A stretch of 38,444 bases of DNA from Belnapia rosea (GTDB lineage: Bacteria; Pseudomonadota; Alphaproteobacteria; Acetobacterales; Acetobacteraceae): contig NZ_FMZX01000015.1 of assembly GCF_900101615.1 (NCBI RefSeq), positions 76,217 through 114,660 of the forward strand, read 5' to 3'. Each line of letters opens with the position of its first letter. Within the stretch, counting starts at the first letter, position 1. The translations under genes were made by a program, and so were the position numbers. Shown here piece by piece: positions 31,937 through 38,444 of this stretch. Below the pieces are notes generated by a model. It was not told where the DNA came from. It searched no databases and was given only the letters and a program-made list of their open reading frames with translations.

Positions 31937-32203
31937 TCAACGAGTTCTGGTCTTCGTCGCGCGCCAGATGGCCTCGGTTCGTTTGCAGTCCGCCAGACAC
32001 AGCGCCCTCAACCTGCCCAGTGCTGCGTCGGGCATACCGGCGAAAACCCTGCCGTCCCGCTGCCGACGCTGCACCTCGAACCGGTCCATAACCGCAAGGT
32101 CGCGCAGGTCTTTCCCTTCGTGGCTGTCGCATTCCAGGTCCGGGCAGTAAGGCCCAATGCCGGGAGCGATCAAGTATGGGGTTTCGCACACGCGGCATTG
32201 CAT
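31937..32203 (-). CDS. Small zinc-ribbon-like protein
   Basis: The protein has 88 residues from ATG 32203. The N-terminal MQCRVCETPYLIAPGIGPYCPDLEC has two cysteine pairs (C3, C6, C20, C25) spaced to bind one zinc. The remainder is charged and helical (DLRDLAVMDRFEVQRRQRDGRVFAGMPDAALGRLRALCLADCKRTEAIW), with two further cysteines. It is co-directional with the downstream helix-turn-helix gene. A nucleic-acid or protein-binding role is likely; no specific family is recognised. Confidence 0.6.
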   Translation of the reverse strand: MQCRVCETPYLIAPGIGPYCPDLECDSHEGKDLRDLAVMDRFEVQRRQRDGRVFAGMPDAALGRLRALCLADCKRTEAIWRATKTRTR

Positions 32204-32365
32204 GGGCCTGCCCTCCAGCGGTGACGCGAGGGATGAACGCACATGGCGGTCACTTGGGTGCCGTGAGCAATGAGGAAGGGCTGAGGTCGGCGCTTTCTGG
32301 CTTGCGGTAAGTCCCGCTTCTCGGTTCTGAGCGGGGCCTGCCGCAATTCGCGTCTGGGCAGAGAG

Positions 32366-32401
32366 AAGGCCGCCCACGGAAGGCGGGCGGCCTGAGTTTT
32401 T
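32366..32401 (+). terminator. Strong rho-independent terminator
   Basis: AAGGCCGCC pairs with GGCGGCCT, giving an 8-bp GC stem, followed by GAGTTTTTG. It is related to the hairpin at 27028-27064, with a shared upstream CTGCCGCAAT motif. On the plus strand no clear gene precedes it now, so its original gene may have been lost. Confidence 0.65.
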
Positions 32402-32512
32402 GCAGGACTCAATGTGCCAGTCTGCCCCGCCAAACGTCGCCTTTGCTGATCTGGTTCTCGAGCATTCCGCCAGTGGTTGGAGCATTCCGCAAGCCGCGCG
32501 ACCGGCCTTGCC

Positions 32513-33880
32513 GTAATTACCCACCCCCTGACTTCTGCGGCGGAGTGGTCAGGCCGTGACGGTCGTCAGGATCGTGCCGAACACGCTGGTGCCGGGCACG
32601 AGGCGGGCGGTGTCGACGACGGTGCGCACGTCCGCCTCGCCTTGGGCGGCCCACATCGCGCGATAGCCGTTGGTGACCTTGCGCTGGATCACGGCAGGGC
32701 GGAGGTTGCGCTCGCAGGCGTTGTTCGTTGCTCCGACCTGGCCAGGCCAGTCCACGAAGGTCAGCAGTTGGTCGCGCGCTCGTCGCAGCTTCGCTTGCAA
32801 CGCCCGCGTCAGCTCGCAGCCGCTGGGGGCTGCGAGGATCGGGTCCAACCTGCGCTCGAGTGCCCGCCGCTTGGCGGCCAGGGTGGAGGCGGCCAAGCCT
32901 GCGGCGGCGTCGGCCAGAGCAAAGGCCGAGCCCAGCCAGAGCTTGAGCCGGAACGGCACGGGGTCGTCGCTGGCCTCCACTGCATACGCCACGTCGCGCG
33001 CCAGGTGCGCCAGGGCAGGTTTGCTGGGCCAAGCCGTGGCCCTGCTGGGCCGCGTATCGGTCCGAGAGCCAGACCGCAGGGCGGTGCCCGTCCATCATGG
33101 CGCGCACGACGGAGGCGGCGCGCGTCGGCGCGGCCTGGTGCACCACGGCGTCCTGGCAGCGGAACACCCAATGGTAGCCGCTGCAGCCCTCGATCCGCAC
33201 GCCGGTCTCATCCGAGGCCACCACCTGGGCACGGCGCAGCGCCACGACAGCCGCCTCTCGCCCGGGCTGGAACCGGCCTTGAGCGCGGCGGAGCAGGTTC
33301 ATCAGCCCACCTTGGCTGAGGCGCAGCCCAAACAGATCGGTCAGCGCGGCCTGCAGCCGCTCCTAGGAGAGTGCCTGGTAGGTCTTCAGGTAGGTGGCCA
33401 CCGCGTGCAGCCGCGGGCCGAAGGGCGTGCCGCTGACCGGCACTGGCGCCACCGCCCGCGTGCCGCAGCCGGGGCAGCGCACCGCCAGGCGGTGGTGGTG
33501 CACCACCCGCGGCCGGACCGCGGGCAGCTCGATGGGCTCCCAGACCCCGGCTGCTTCGGTCGGTAGACCGGGCGCGAGCTCCATTCGGCAGCACGGGCAG
33601 ACCTCAGGGCGGTGGGCGACCCTCTCGGACACATCGTCGCTCAAGGGACGGCTGCGACCCTCGTGGCCCGGCTTGGCGCCTCCAGGCTTGGCGCGCTCGC
33701 GCCGCTCCTTTCGATCCGTGGACGGCGGCTTGGAGGATGTGCGCGACGTCTTCTCCGGCCGCTGCAGCCGCAACACCAGCTCGATCAGCTCCGCCTTGCT
33801 CAGGTGCTCAAGCTCGTCTCGCTGCATGCCAAGATCGAATCAGCCAACCCGCTCCCGCGCAAGGGGGGGTGGGTAATTAC
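32513..33880 (-). mobile_element. Single-gene IS66-family element with 8-bp target duplication
   Basis: The terminal repeats are GTAATTACCCACCCCC at 32513-32528 and its complement at 33865-33880. The octamer GCCTTGCC flanks it directly on both sides (32505-32512 and 33881-33888). It contains only a TnpC-like gene, without tnpA or tnpB, as in the ISBst12-like branch. The clean duplication indicates a fairly recent insertion, although the transposase carries two lesions. Confidence 0.88.
32549..33827 (-). pseudogene. IS66-family transposase with a nonsense and a frameshift
   Basis: It starts at 33827 with MQRDELEHLSKAELIELVLRLQRPEKTSRTSSKPPSTDRKERRERAK. A zinc-binding part follows (CPCC, CPGC), then YLKTYQALS and an in-frame TAG at 33363-33365 where family members have tryptophan (TGG). 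The frame continues ERLQAALTDLFGLRLSQGGL through VVASDETGVRIEGCSGYHWVFR to a one-base insertion near 33013, then LARDVAYAVEASDDPVPFRLKLW and the catalytic end ATNNACERNLRPAVIQRKVTNGYRA. All catalytic segments are present, so two small changes separate it from an intact gene. Confidence 0.88.
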
Positions 33881-34078
33881 GCCTTGCCTGCCTTGCGATA
33901 ACTCCGGCGTACCACGGGCAATGGTCCGCGACCGAGCCGCTGGCGATGTGCGCGGCGGTGCTGCGGGCTTGGGCAATGCTGGCGAAAATCTGAAGCCTGG
34001 CGGCCGTTCACCACCCAGCCTTCGTACGCGCGACCCTGTTCGCGGCAACTGACTGGATTGAGGGATGACGGAGGACGC

Positions 34079-34375
34079 ATGATGCCTTCGGATCTGGCCG
34101 CAGTCACAGACCGGCTACGGCGGGCATTGCTGGCATTCCAGTCGGCACAAGGCCTATCCCTGGCTGCTCACCGGCGGCTCAAGGCACTGCCGCAGCTAGA
34201 GGTGGATGCATTCTGGGATGGGCCAGGGCGCCGCATCGAGGCGAACATGGGCTCTGCATCGGCAGAGGTGGTTGCAGCCTTCAAAGCGTTCTCCGCAGTC
34301 GGGCTGGTTGCCGCTGCTGGTGACCGTCACCTCGTCACCGCGGCCCAGCGGCATCTTGCGGAGAGTACAACGTGA
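34079..34375 (+). CDS. Small hypothetical plasmid protein
   Basis: The protein has 98 residues, starting at ATG 34079 (a second ATG is adjacent at 34082), with GGAGG 5 nt upstream. It is mainly helical: LAAVTDRLRRALLAFQSAQGLSLAAHRRLKALPQLE, then a central aromatic FWDGPGRRIEANMGSASAEVVAAFKAFSAVGL, and a short C-terminal helix. No family is recognised. It lies about 100 bp before the next small orf in the same direction. Confidence 0.6.
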   Translation: MMPSDLAAVTDRLRRALLAFQSAQGLSLAAHRRLKALPQLEVDAFWDGPGRRIEANMGSASAEVVAAFKAFSAVGLVAAAGDRHLVTAAQRHLAESTT

Positions 34376-34474
34376 CCTGCCGCTCCCAGGTGAACCCTGG
34401 CCCAGCGCCGGCCGATGCGGCGAAAGTAGTCCGGTTGGCAAGGGTTCGAGATGCCGCCCGACGTCGACCGGCCG

Positions 34475-34699
34475 ATGTCCAATGATCCATTCTTGGTAGC
34501 GCAGGATGCCTATAACGCCTGCTTCGGAGAGTCGCCGCCGCTTATTTTGGCTGTGCCTCCGGACCGGTACCCCGCTCTGATGACGGCTATGGGTGCCGCA
34601 ATCAGACGTGGAGAAAAGCTATCGCAAGCGGAGGTGTTGCACGTTACCGGGTTGCAGGAGCCGGCGGCGCTTGATGGCAGGGACGGGTCTGTCTTCTAA
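34475..34699 (+). CDS. Small plasmid protein of unknown function (paralogue of 29581)
   Basis: The protein has 74 residues from ATG 34475 (MSNDPFLVAQDAYNACFGESPPLILAVPPDRYPALMTAMGAAIRRGEKLSQAEVLHVTGLQE). An in-frame ATG at 34451 is possible. The start at MSNDP matches the MSRPDP start region of the relative at 29581-29817, and both share 'Y.A.FG...P.I' and the C-terminal helix pattern. Function unknown. Confidence 0.55.
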   Translation: MSNDPFLVAQDAYNACFGESPPLILAVPPDRYPALMTAMGAAIRRGEKLSQAEVLHVTGLQEPAALDGRDGSVF

Positions 34700-34830
34700 G
34701 GGCCGCGATGACTAGCTTAAAGTCATATCCTCCAGGCGGCAACGTCCGGCAGCGGGAACGGCGCCACCTGCCACGTTGCACGCTCAGGGGCATCGCTTCC
34801 GACTTTCCCAAACCAAATGGGTCTGAGGGT

Positions 34831-35085
34831 TCAGGACAACTCGTCCACTCTGTGAAAAGTGGGCATCAACAAAAGAAAGCCGTCTAGCCACGTGCTGCCA
34901 CGCCGCTCCTGGGCCCGAGCAATCCGGTCATCCCGAATAAGTTGCTTATGGGGCTCCGCCGCAATGTCGCACAAGCGGTCCAGCACGCTGATCGCCTCGT
35001 CCCAGTATCAGCTCTGCTGCTCCGGTGGGTATTGCCAAGTTGTTGGGTGGATGTATCCGGGATAGGTGATGAGTTCGGGTGTCAT
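34831..35085 (-). pseudogene. Short decayed frame with an IS6-like start and an internal stop
   Basis: MTPELITYPGYIHPTTWQY..., a TGA at 35008-35010, then YWDEAISVLDRLCDIAAEPHKQLIRDDRIARAQERRGSTWLDGFLLLMPTFHRVDELS. The first 11 residues and the bases before them resemble the start of the IS6 transposase at 21795 (MPTEPTTYPGYRFP). The second part looks like a real protein fragment but is not recognised. It is probably a junction between IS6 debris and a lost gene. The 130 bp before it (34700-34830) hold nothing I can identify. Confidence 0.35.
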
Positions 35086-35145
35086 CAACCCAGCTTGCCC
35101 CAGCAGCTTCGTTCCGAGTAGAGTCCGACAACGTGGCAATGACCT

Positions 35146-37080
35146 CTAACTCTCCCGAATTCGGTCTAGGAGAGGAAAAGAACGAACGGGCGGAGGCCAA
35201 ATTCTCGTTAGTATCTGCTGCCAAGCCCGATATTCGGCACTGAATATTGAGCTACGCAGACGGCGCCAGTAGGTGGGATTTGACCACCCATCTGCCACGC
35301 TACGCTTTTCGCTGATCCGGATCTCCTCTTCAATGCCTTCCTTTCGAGAATTGAATGCCCGCCATGCATCGCTTCTGGATGTGGCAGTGATGGCTAGACT
35401 TGCTAGTTCCTCTAAGCGAATCACTCGGCGCAACTGACTCAGTTTACTATTCATTCGCGCCTTCTTACGCCGTTTAGCGTCCTGAAACGCTAGCTTTGCA
35501 GTCACCAACGCCTCAGCCACCGCCGTGTGCGATGTCATGGAAACTGCCGGTAGCGGAGCTGGCTTGGAACCACGTTTTTGACAACGATCTGCAAATCCCC
35601 GCAGTACGGCGACCTCATGTCGAACGATCTTCGCTTCGGCTGCCTGCTGATGCTTCTGTTCGCGCGCCTTCACACGAGAGAGCTGTGCCAGAACAGCTGG
35701 AGAGACAGACATCAATTCTTGATTCTGGCTGCTAAGTTTATGAGCGCCAAAGCTCTCATTACCGGAAAGGCACCTAAGGGCGGCTTTCCGCATCGTTGCA
35801 GAATTGATGCTTTGAAAGGGCACAACATCAGTTTTCCACAGGCGTTGCACCTGACGCAGTTTCACATTAGCCGCCTCCGCCAGGATAGGCTGAGTGATTA
35901 TGGTGCCGGCGGCGAGCAAAGCCAAAAGCGACGTCGCAAGCGTCGCCTCTGTGGCGGTTCGCCGTTTCGACGCCGTATGAAGCGCGCCAAGGCGCTGCCG
36001 CTCTGGACGACTCAGGTTTGTTTCATCCAGTCGAAGTATCCCGCGATTTGGCCGCGGATGGCCCTTCCGCTGGGGCCTCCCCCGTCGACTACACGCGCCC
36101 ATATACTGGGCGATGCTGCGGGCGATCGTTGTTTGTTGCCGGGGGGTTGCTGGGCTGCCTATAGCGGCAGCTTGTTGCTCCACGATTTCACGGATAATTT
36201 TGACGTCGCTCGTACCGAGAGCGTAAATCACGAATCTAGCCGCATCGAAAAGTCGCTTGCCTCGCTCTTGGTCGCGAGGGGGGACGAGCATTGAGTGTGA
36301 GTTTCGGAAGCTCAAACGTGGCAAGCGGATTTTCCGGCCAGTCTCGTGTTCATACTGTGTGAGAGCACGGCGCAGGGCATTTAGTTCTATAGGATAGCCT
36401 CCACCTCTGTTAACGCACCAAACGTTGGACCAATTATTAATTGCGAACGGATTTTTTGTTAGTCGGTTTGTAAACGTTGGATCGGCCTGTAACGCTTCCG
36501 TGAGTCCAATCCTAACCGCCGTGAGGAGTTGGATTGGCTTATCCCGTGCTCTTTCTCCGGTAAAGACGGGGCTTTTTAGAAACCACGTGACGTGCGCCCG
36601 CCCGGTCAGAGACGTACGAACAATCATTGGCCATGGTGCTGCTGCGTCGACCGAATGCAGGAGCCGCATGAACTCGGTGACGACCAAGTCCACGTTTTCA
36701 TGGTCAAGGTCGAAAGTAAGTGCGTTAGTAAAATCTGTCGTATTGAACGAGATGTAAGCCACGTTGATGGCCTGGGATAGCCGCATCCGGACGGATGATG
36801 GATGCGACGTGTGCAGTGTATCACTGCAGAGAACCATGCGAGGCAACCGCGGTATAACGAAGTCGGCCAGTGGCGCTAGATCTGGGGCAAATTCCGTTGC
36901 GAGTGACCGGGCTGCGAGGGTTGTGTCATTTCCAGCCATAAGCTCCGCAAGGCGCACCCGAATCGTCCACTCTCGGTGGTCGCCACAGAACGCAAGGCCA
37001 TCTCCGGATTGCTGCCGTTGCCGACCGCCGTTGCGGCTATGAGTTAGAGTAGGCTCGACCGGCGAGGTACTATCAAGCAC
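35146..37080 (-). CDS. rep: ColE2-type replicase with primase-like (AEP) fold and long C-terminal extension
   Basis: The protein has 644 residues and starts at GTG 37080 with GAGAGAAC upstream. Residues about 100-230 match the Replicase family of ColE2-like plasmids: LTFDLDHENVDL with the metal-binding Asp pair, WPMIVRTSLTGRAHVTWFLKSPVFTGERARDKPIQLLTAV with the conserved His, then ADPTFTNRLTKNPFAINNW. A helix-turn-helix-like region follows near 385-415 (GTIITQPILAEAANVKLRQVQRLWK). The last 200 residues are basic and helical. ColE2 Rep primes leading-strand synthesis at its own origin. At 644 residues it is about twice the usual ColE2 Rep size. This is the second replication gene of the window. 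Confidence 0.78.
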   Translation of the reverse strand: MLDSTSPVEPTLTHSRNGGRQRQQSGDGLAFCGDHREWTIRVRLAELMAGNDTTLAARSLATEFAPDLAPLADFVIPRLPRMVLCSDTLHTSHPSSVRMRLSQAINVAYISFNTTDFTNALTFDLDHENVDLVVTEFMRLLHSVDAAAPWPMIVRTSLTGRAHVTWFLKSPVFTGERARDKPIQLLTAVRIGLTEALQADPTFTNRLTKNPFAINNWSNVWCVNRGGGYPIELNALRRALTQYEHETGRKIRLPRLSFRNSHSMLVPPRDQERGKRLFDAARFVIYALGTSDVKIIREIVEQQAAAIGSPATPRQQTTIARSIAQYMGACSRRGRPQRKGHPRPNRGILRLDETNLSRPERQRLGALHTASKRRTATEATLATSLLALLAAGTIITQPILAEAANVKLRQVQRLWKTDVVPFQSINSATMRKAALRCLSGNESFGAHKLSSQNQELMSVSPAVLAQLSRVKAREQKHQQAAEAKIVRHEVAVLRGFADRCQKRGSKPAPLPAVSMTSHTAVAEALVTAKLAFQDAKRRKKARMNSKLSQLRRVIRLEELASLAITATSRSDAWRAFNSRKEGIEEEIRISEKRSVADGWSNPTYWRRLRSSIFSAEYRAWQQILTRIWPPPVRSFPLLDRIRES

Positions 37081-37121
37081 AACGTTCTCTCAAAATTCTC
37101 GAATTCATCAATCGACGGCAG

Positions 37122-37143
37122 CCAGTTTTTACTACGCAACTGG
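37122..37143 (-). other. Leader hairpin before the replicase gene
   Basis: CCAGTT and AACTGG are separated by 10 nt in the 138 bp between the upstream gene and the replicase. It could be a regulatory leader structure, as replication genes of this class are often controlled through the leader RNA. Weak evidence. Confidence 0.3.
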
Positions 37144-37218
37144 CCTCAGTTTCATCCTCGGCTAAACGGCTGTTTTCGTAGCAGACCGGGAAGCTCGCCG
37201 GCATAGAATACTGTCTCA

Positions 37219-37842
37219 CTACTCACTAGGCTGATGTCGAGGCGCTCGAGCGTGGCGCAGGCCGGTGTCACGCAGATGCCGGCGTTTTATGGGGCCAATA
37301 TGACCTCGAGCGGCCTGAAAGCCGGCAGCGAAATTTGAGCCGAGCATTTGCGCCAATACTACACGGTCCATCGGCCCGAGCTTATTGATCAGGTCGCACC
37401 CCTCTGCAGAAATCTCGATAGACGCTGTTCCCGCCGTTGTCAGAGTCCAATGTCCCTCCGGGTCGTTTCGAAGTTTAGCAGACTTGGCCTCATACCTAGC
37501 GGTTGCCTGTCGTATTGCCGCACGAGTAATATGTAGTCCAACAACCTGGACAGTGCGAGTCCACCTCACGCCGTCGTTGTTTTTTCGTACGATCCAGCGA
37601 CGCGCCGTTGCGATTGCAGTTTCTGGACTTTCTTTTTCATCCAGTGGAAGTATGACTGAAAAATCCTTACCGTAATCAATACTGATTGATCGCCAGCGCC
37701 CGCAAACACGATAGCGGATCGGTTGGTTATCTACAGTCGTGGCAATCGGGTTGACGCTGATCATGGCTGCGTCAGACTGACTGAGGTCTTCGTCTGGCTT
37801 GAAGGGGCCTTGCTGACCGACGCAGTTTGTACTGACGACCAT
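37219..37842 (-). CDS. Hypothetical protein upstream of the replicase
   Basis: The protein has about 207 residues from ATG 37842 (MVVSTNCVGQQ) with AAGGT upstream; a start at 37872 is possible. The central part is mixed alpha/beta: IRYRVCGRWRSISIDYGKDFSVILPLDEKESPETAIATARRWIVRKNNDG, then RAAIRQATARYEAKSAKLRNDPEGHWTLTTAGTASIEISAEGCDLINKLGPMDRVVLAQML. The tail is basic. No family is recognised. It is the first gene after the promoter at 37885-37919 and is co-directional with the replicase 138 bp downstream, so it may regulate copy number or be a replication accessory protein. Confidence 0.65.
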   Translation of the reverse strand: MVVSTNCVGQQGPFKPDEDLSQSDAAMISVNPIATTVDNQPIRYRVCGRWRSISIDYGKDFSVILPLDEKESPETAIATARRWIVRKNNDGVRWTRTVQVVGLHITRAAIRQATARYEAKSAKLRNDPEGHWTLTTAGTASIEISAEGCDLINKLGPMDRVVLAQMLGSNFAAGFQAARGHIGPIKRRHLRDTGLRHARAPRHQPSE

Positions 37843-37870
37843 GCTACCTTTTTCCCTGACATCCCCGCGC

Positions 37871-37919
37871 ATATCGCGAGATATCGGGCATTATTAAATG
37901 TATCAAATTTACAATACAA
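37871..37919 (-). promoter_or_regulatory. Promoter with overlapping palindrome, minus strand
   Basis: On the minus strand, TTGTAT (37914-37919) and TAATAA (37891-37896) are spaced by exactly 17 bp in an AT-rich stretch that stands out from the GC-rich surroundings. The inverted repeat ATATC-GCGA-GATAT (37871-37884) follows at the expected transcription start, a position suited to an operator. It would drive the gene at 37842 and the replicase. Confidence 0.6.
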
Positions 37920-37987
37920 CTGGCTTCAAGATTTTTTTGGTGCGATTGTCGTGTTCCTACATTTTGGCCGGTTCGGCTGTGATGCTC

Positions 37988-38444
37988 CTATAGTGGCCAA
38001 GCGGCAGTTTGCTTTGGGCGTGTGGTTTTAGGGCCGCGGCAGAGATATCCGAAGATCTCGCGGGCGACGAAGCGCTTGAGGCACCGGATGATCTCGAGCT
38101 TGGTCTTCCCTTCTGCGGTGCGTCGCTTGACGTAATCTAGGGTCGGCTGGTGAGCGCGCATGCGCACAATGACCACGCGGTAGAGAGCGGCGTTGGCTTG
38201 CCGGTTGCCGCCTCGGTTGAGCCGATGACGATTAGTCTTGCCGCTGGATGCGGGGATTGGGCATGCACCGCATAGCTTGGCAAAGGCTGCTGCAGAACGG
38301 ACGCGCTCGCGATTGTCACCGATCAGCAGCAGCATCTCTGCCGCGGTGCCTGCGCCCATGCCATGGGCCTGAACCAGGTCGGGGGCGAGTTGCTGAGTAA
38401 GTTGCTCAAGCTGAGCGTCATGGTCCTTGACCTCCGCGGTGAGG
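37988..38444 (-). CDS. IS110-family transposase, N-terminus outside the window
   Basis: The frame is open to the window edge (LTAEVKDHDAQLEQLTQQLAPDLVQAHGMGAGTAAEMLLLIGDN...). It shows the C-terminal transposase_20 region of IS110 proteins: AAFAKLCGACPIPASSGKTNRHRLNRGGNRQANAALYRVVIVRM with the conserved catalytic serine segment (PASSG), then the basic LEIIRCLKRFVAREIFGYL end. The N-terminal DEDD nuclease domain lies beyond the window. The IS end between 37930 and 37987 could not be fixed. Confidence 0.88.
   Translation of the reverse strand, partial: LTAEVKDHDAQLEQLTQQLAPDLVQAHGMGAGTAAEMLLLIGDNRERVRSAAAFAKLCGACPIPASSGKTNRHRLNRGGNRQANAALYRVVIVRMRAHQPTLDYVKRRTAEGKTKLEIIRCLKRFVAREIFGYLCRGPKTTRPKQTAAWPL

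Noticed and set aside
33612-34107. Overlapping open frames on both strands right of the IS66-type element
   Set aside because: None has a convincing start or motif; joining across the IS insertion gives an open frame (YRKAGKAGRAACGML) but no recognisable protein.
35578-36294. 238-residue plus-strand frame opposite the replicase
   Set aside because: It has no motif or ribosome site and lies within the replicase gene on the other strand.
1-38444. CRISPR arrays, tRNA or rRNA genes
   Set aside because: No regularly spaced direct repeats other than the origin iterons were seen, and no tRNA- or rRNA-like segments were recognised by eye.

Overview
The window looks like one stretch of a GC-rich plasmid from an alphaproteobacterium, most likely Acetobacteraceae or another Rhodospirillales lineage. 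That placement is inferred from codon use, the RepA_C-type initiator and the mix of insertion sequences; no chromosomal marker, tRNA or rRNA gene is present. Plasmid backbone genes (mobilisation, replication, partition, toxin-antitoxin, small conserved orfs) are split by at least twelve insertion sequences or their remnants, many nested or decayed.

Layout. 1-8.8 kb is a mobilisation region: the 3' part of a MobA/MobL relaxase, an IS5-family element inserted in the end of a Uma2-like gene, a TraK-like gene, and a mobC-relaxase operon (MOBP type). Next comes a second mobC-relaxase pair whose relaxase has lost the catalytic tyrosine and one metal-binding histidine; it is followed by a small membrane protein gene and faces a divergent HxlR regulator across a perfect inverted repeat. 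9-10.6 kb holds a frameshifted exonuclease VII large subunit (XseA)-like remnant and a PIN-domain toxin-antitoxin pair. 10.6-13.2 kb is an IS5 element next to an iteron origin and a RepA_C initiator. 13.4-18.3 kb is IS debris: an ISL3 remnant, and a decayed DDE transposase split by a complete IS66 element with an 8-bp target duplication. 18.4-19.9 kb is a parA-type partition operon. 19.9-24 kb has IS5, IS6 and ISAzo13 copies around small orfs.

24-27 kb holds the most striking structure: an IS5-family transposase gene interrupted by a 2.0-kb element that carries a large serine recombinase. The element has 23-bp perfect inverted ends and sits precisely between two copies of a GT dinucleotide, as expected for recombinase-mediated integration of a symmetrical attP. 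27-28.5 kb is an IS701 element. 28.5-34.7 kb is a cluster of small plasmid orfs (a putative secreted protein, two paralogous helix-turn-helix proteins, an XRE regulator, a zinc-ribbon protein, paired small orfs), interrupted by a single-gene IS66-family element with an 8-bp duplication and a dead transposase. 35-37.9 kb carries a second replication gene (ColE2-type replicase with a primase-like fold) and an upstream gene behind a good promoter. The window ends inside an IS110 transposase.

Together the genes describe a mobilisable plasmid, probably a cointegrate: two different replication initiators, at least two relaxase types, one partition operon and one addiction module, heavily remodelled by IS activity. 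Family assignments come from reading the translations by eye; no database search was run.
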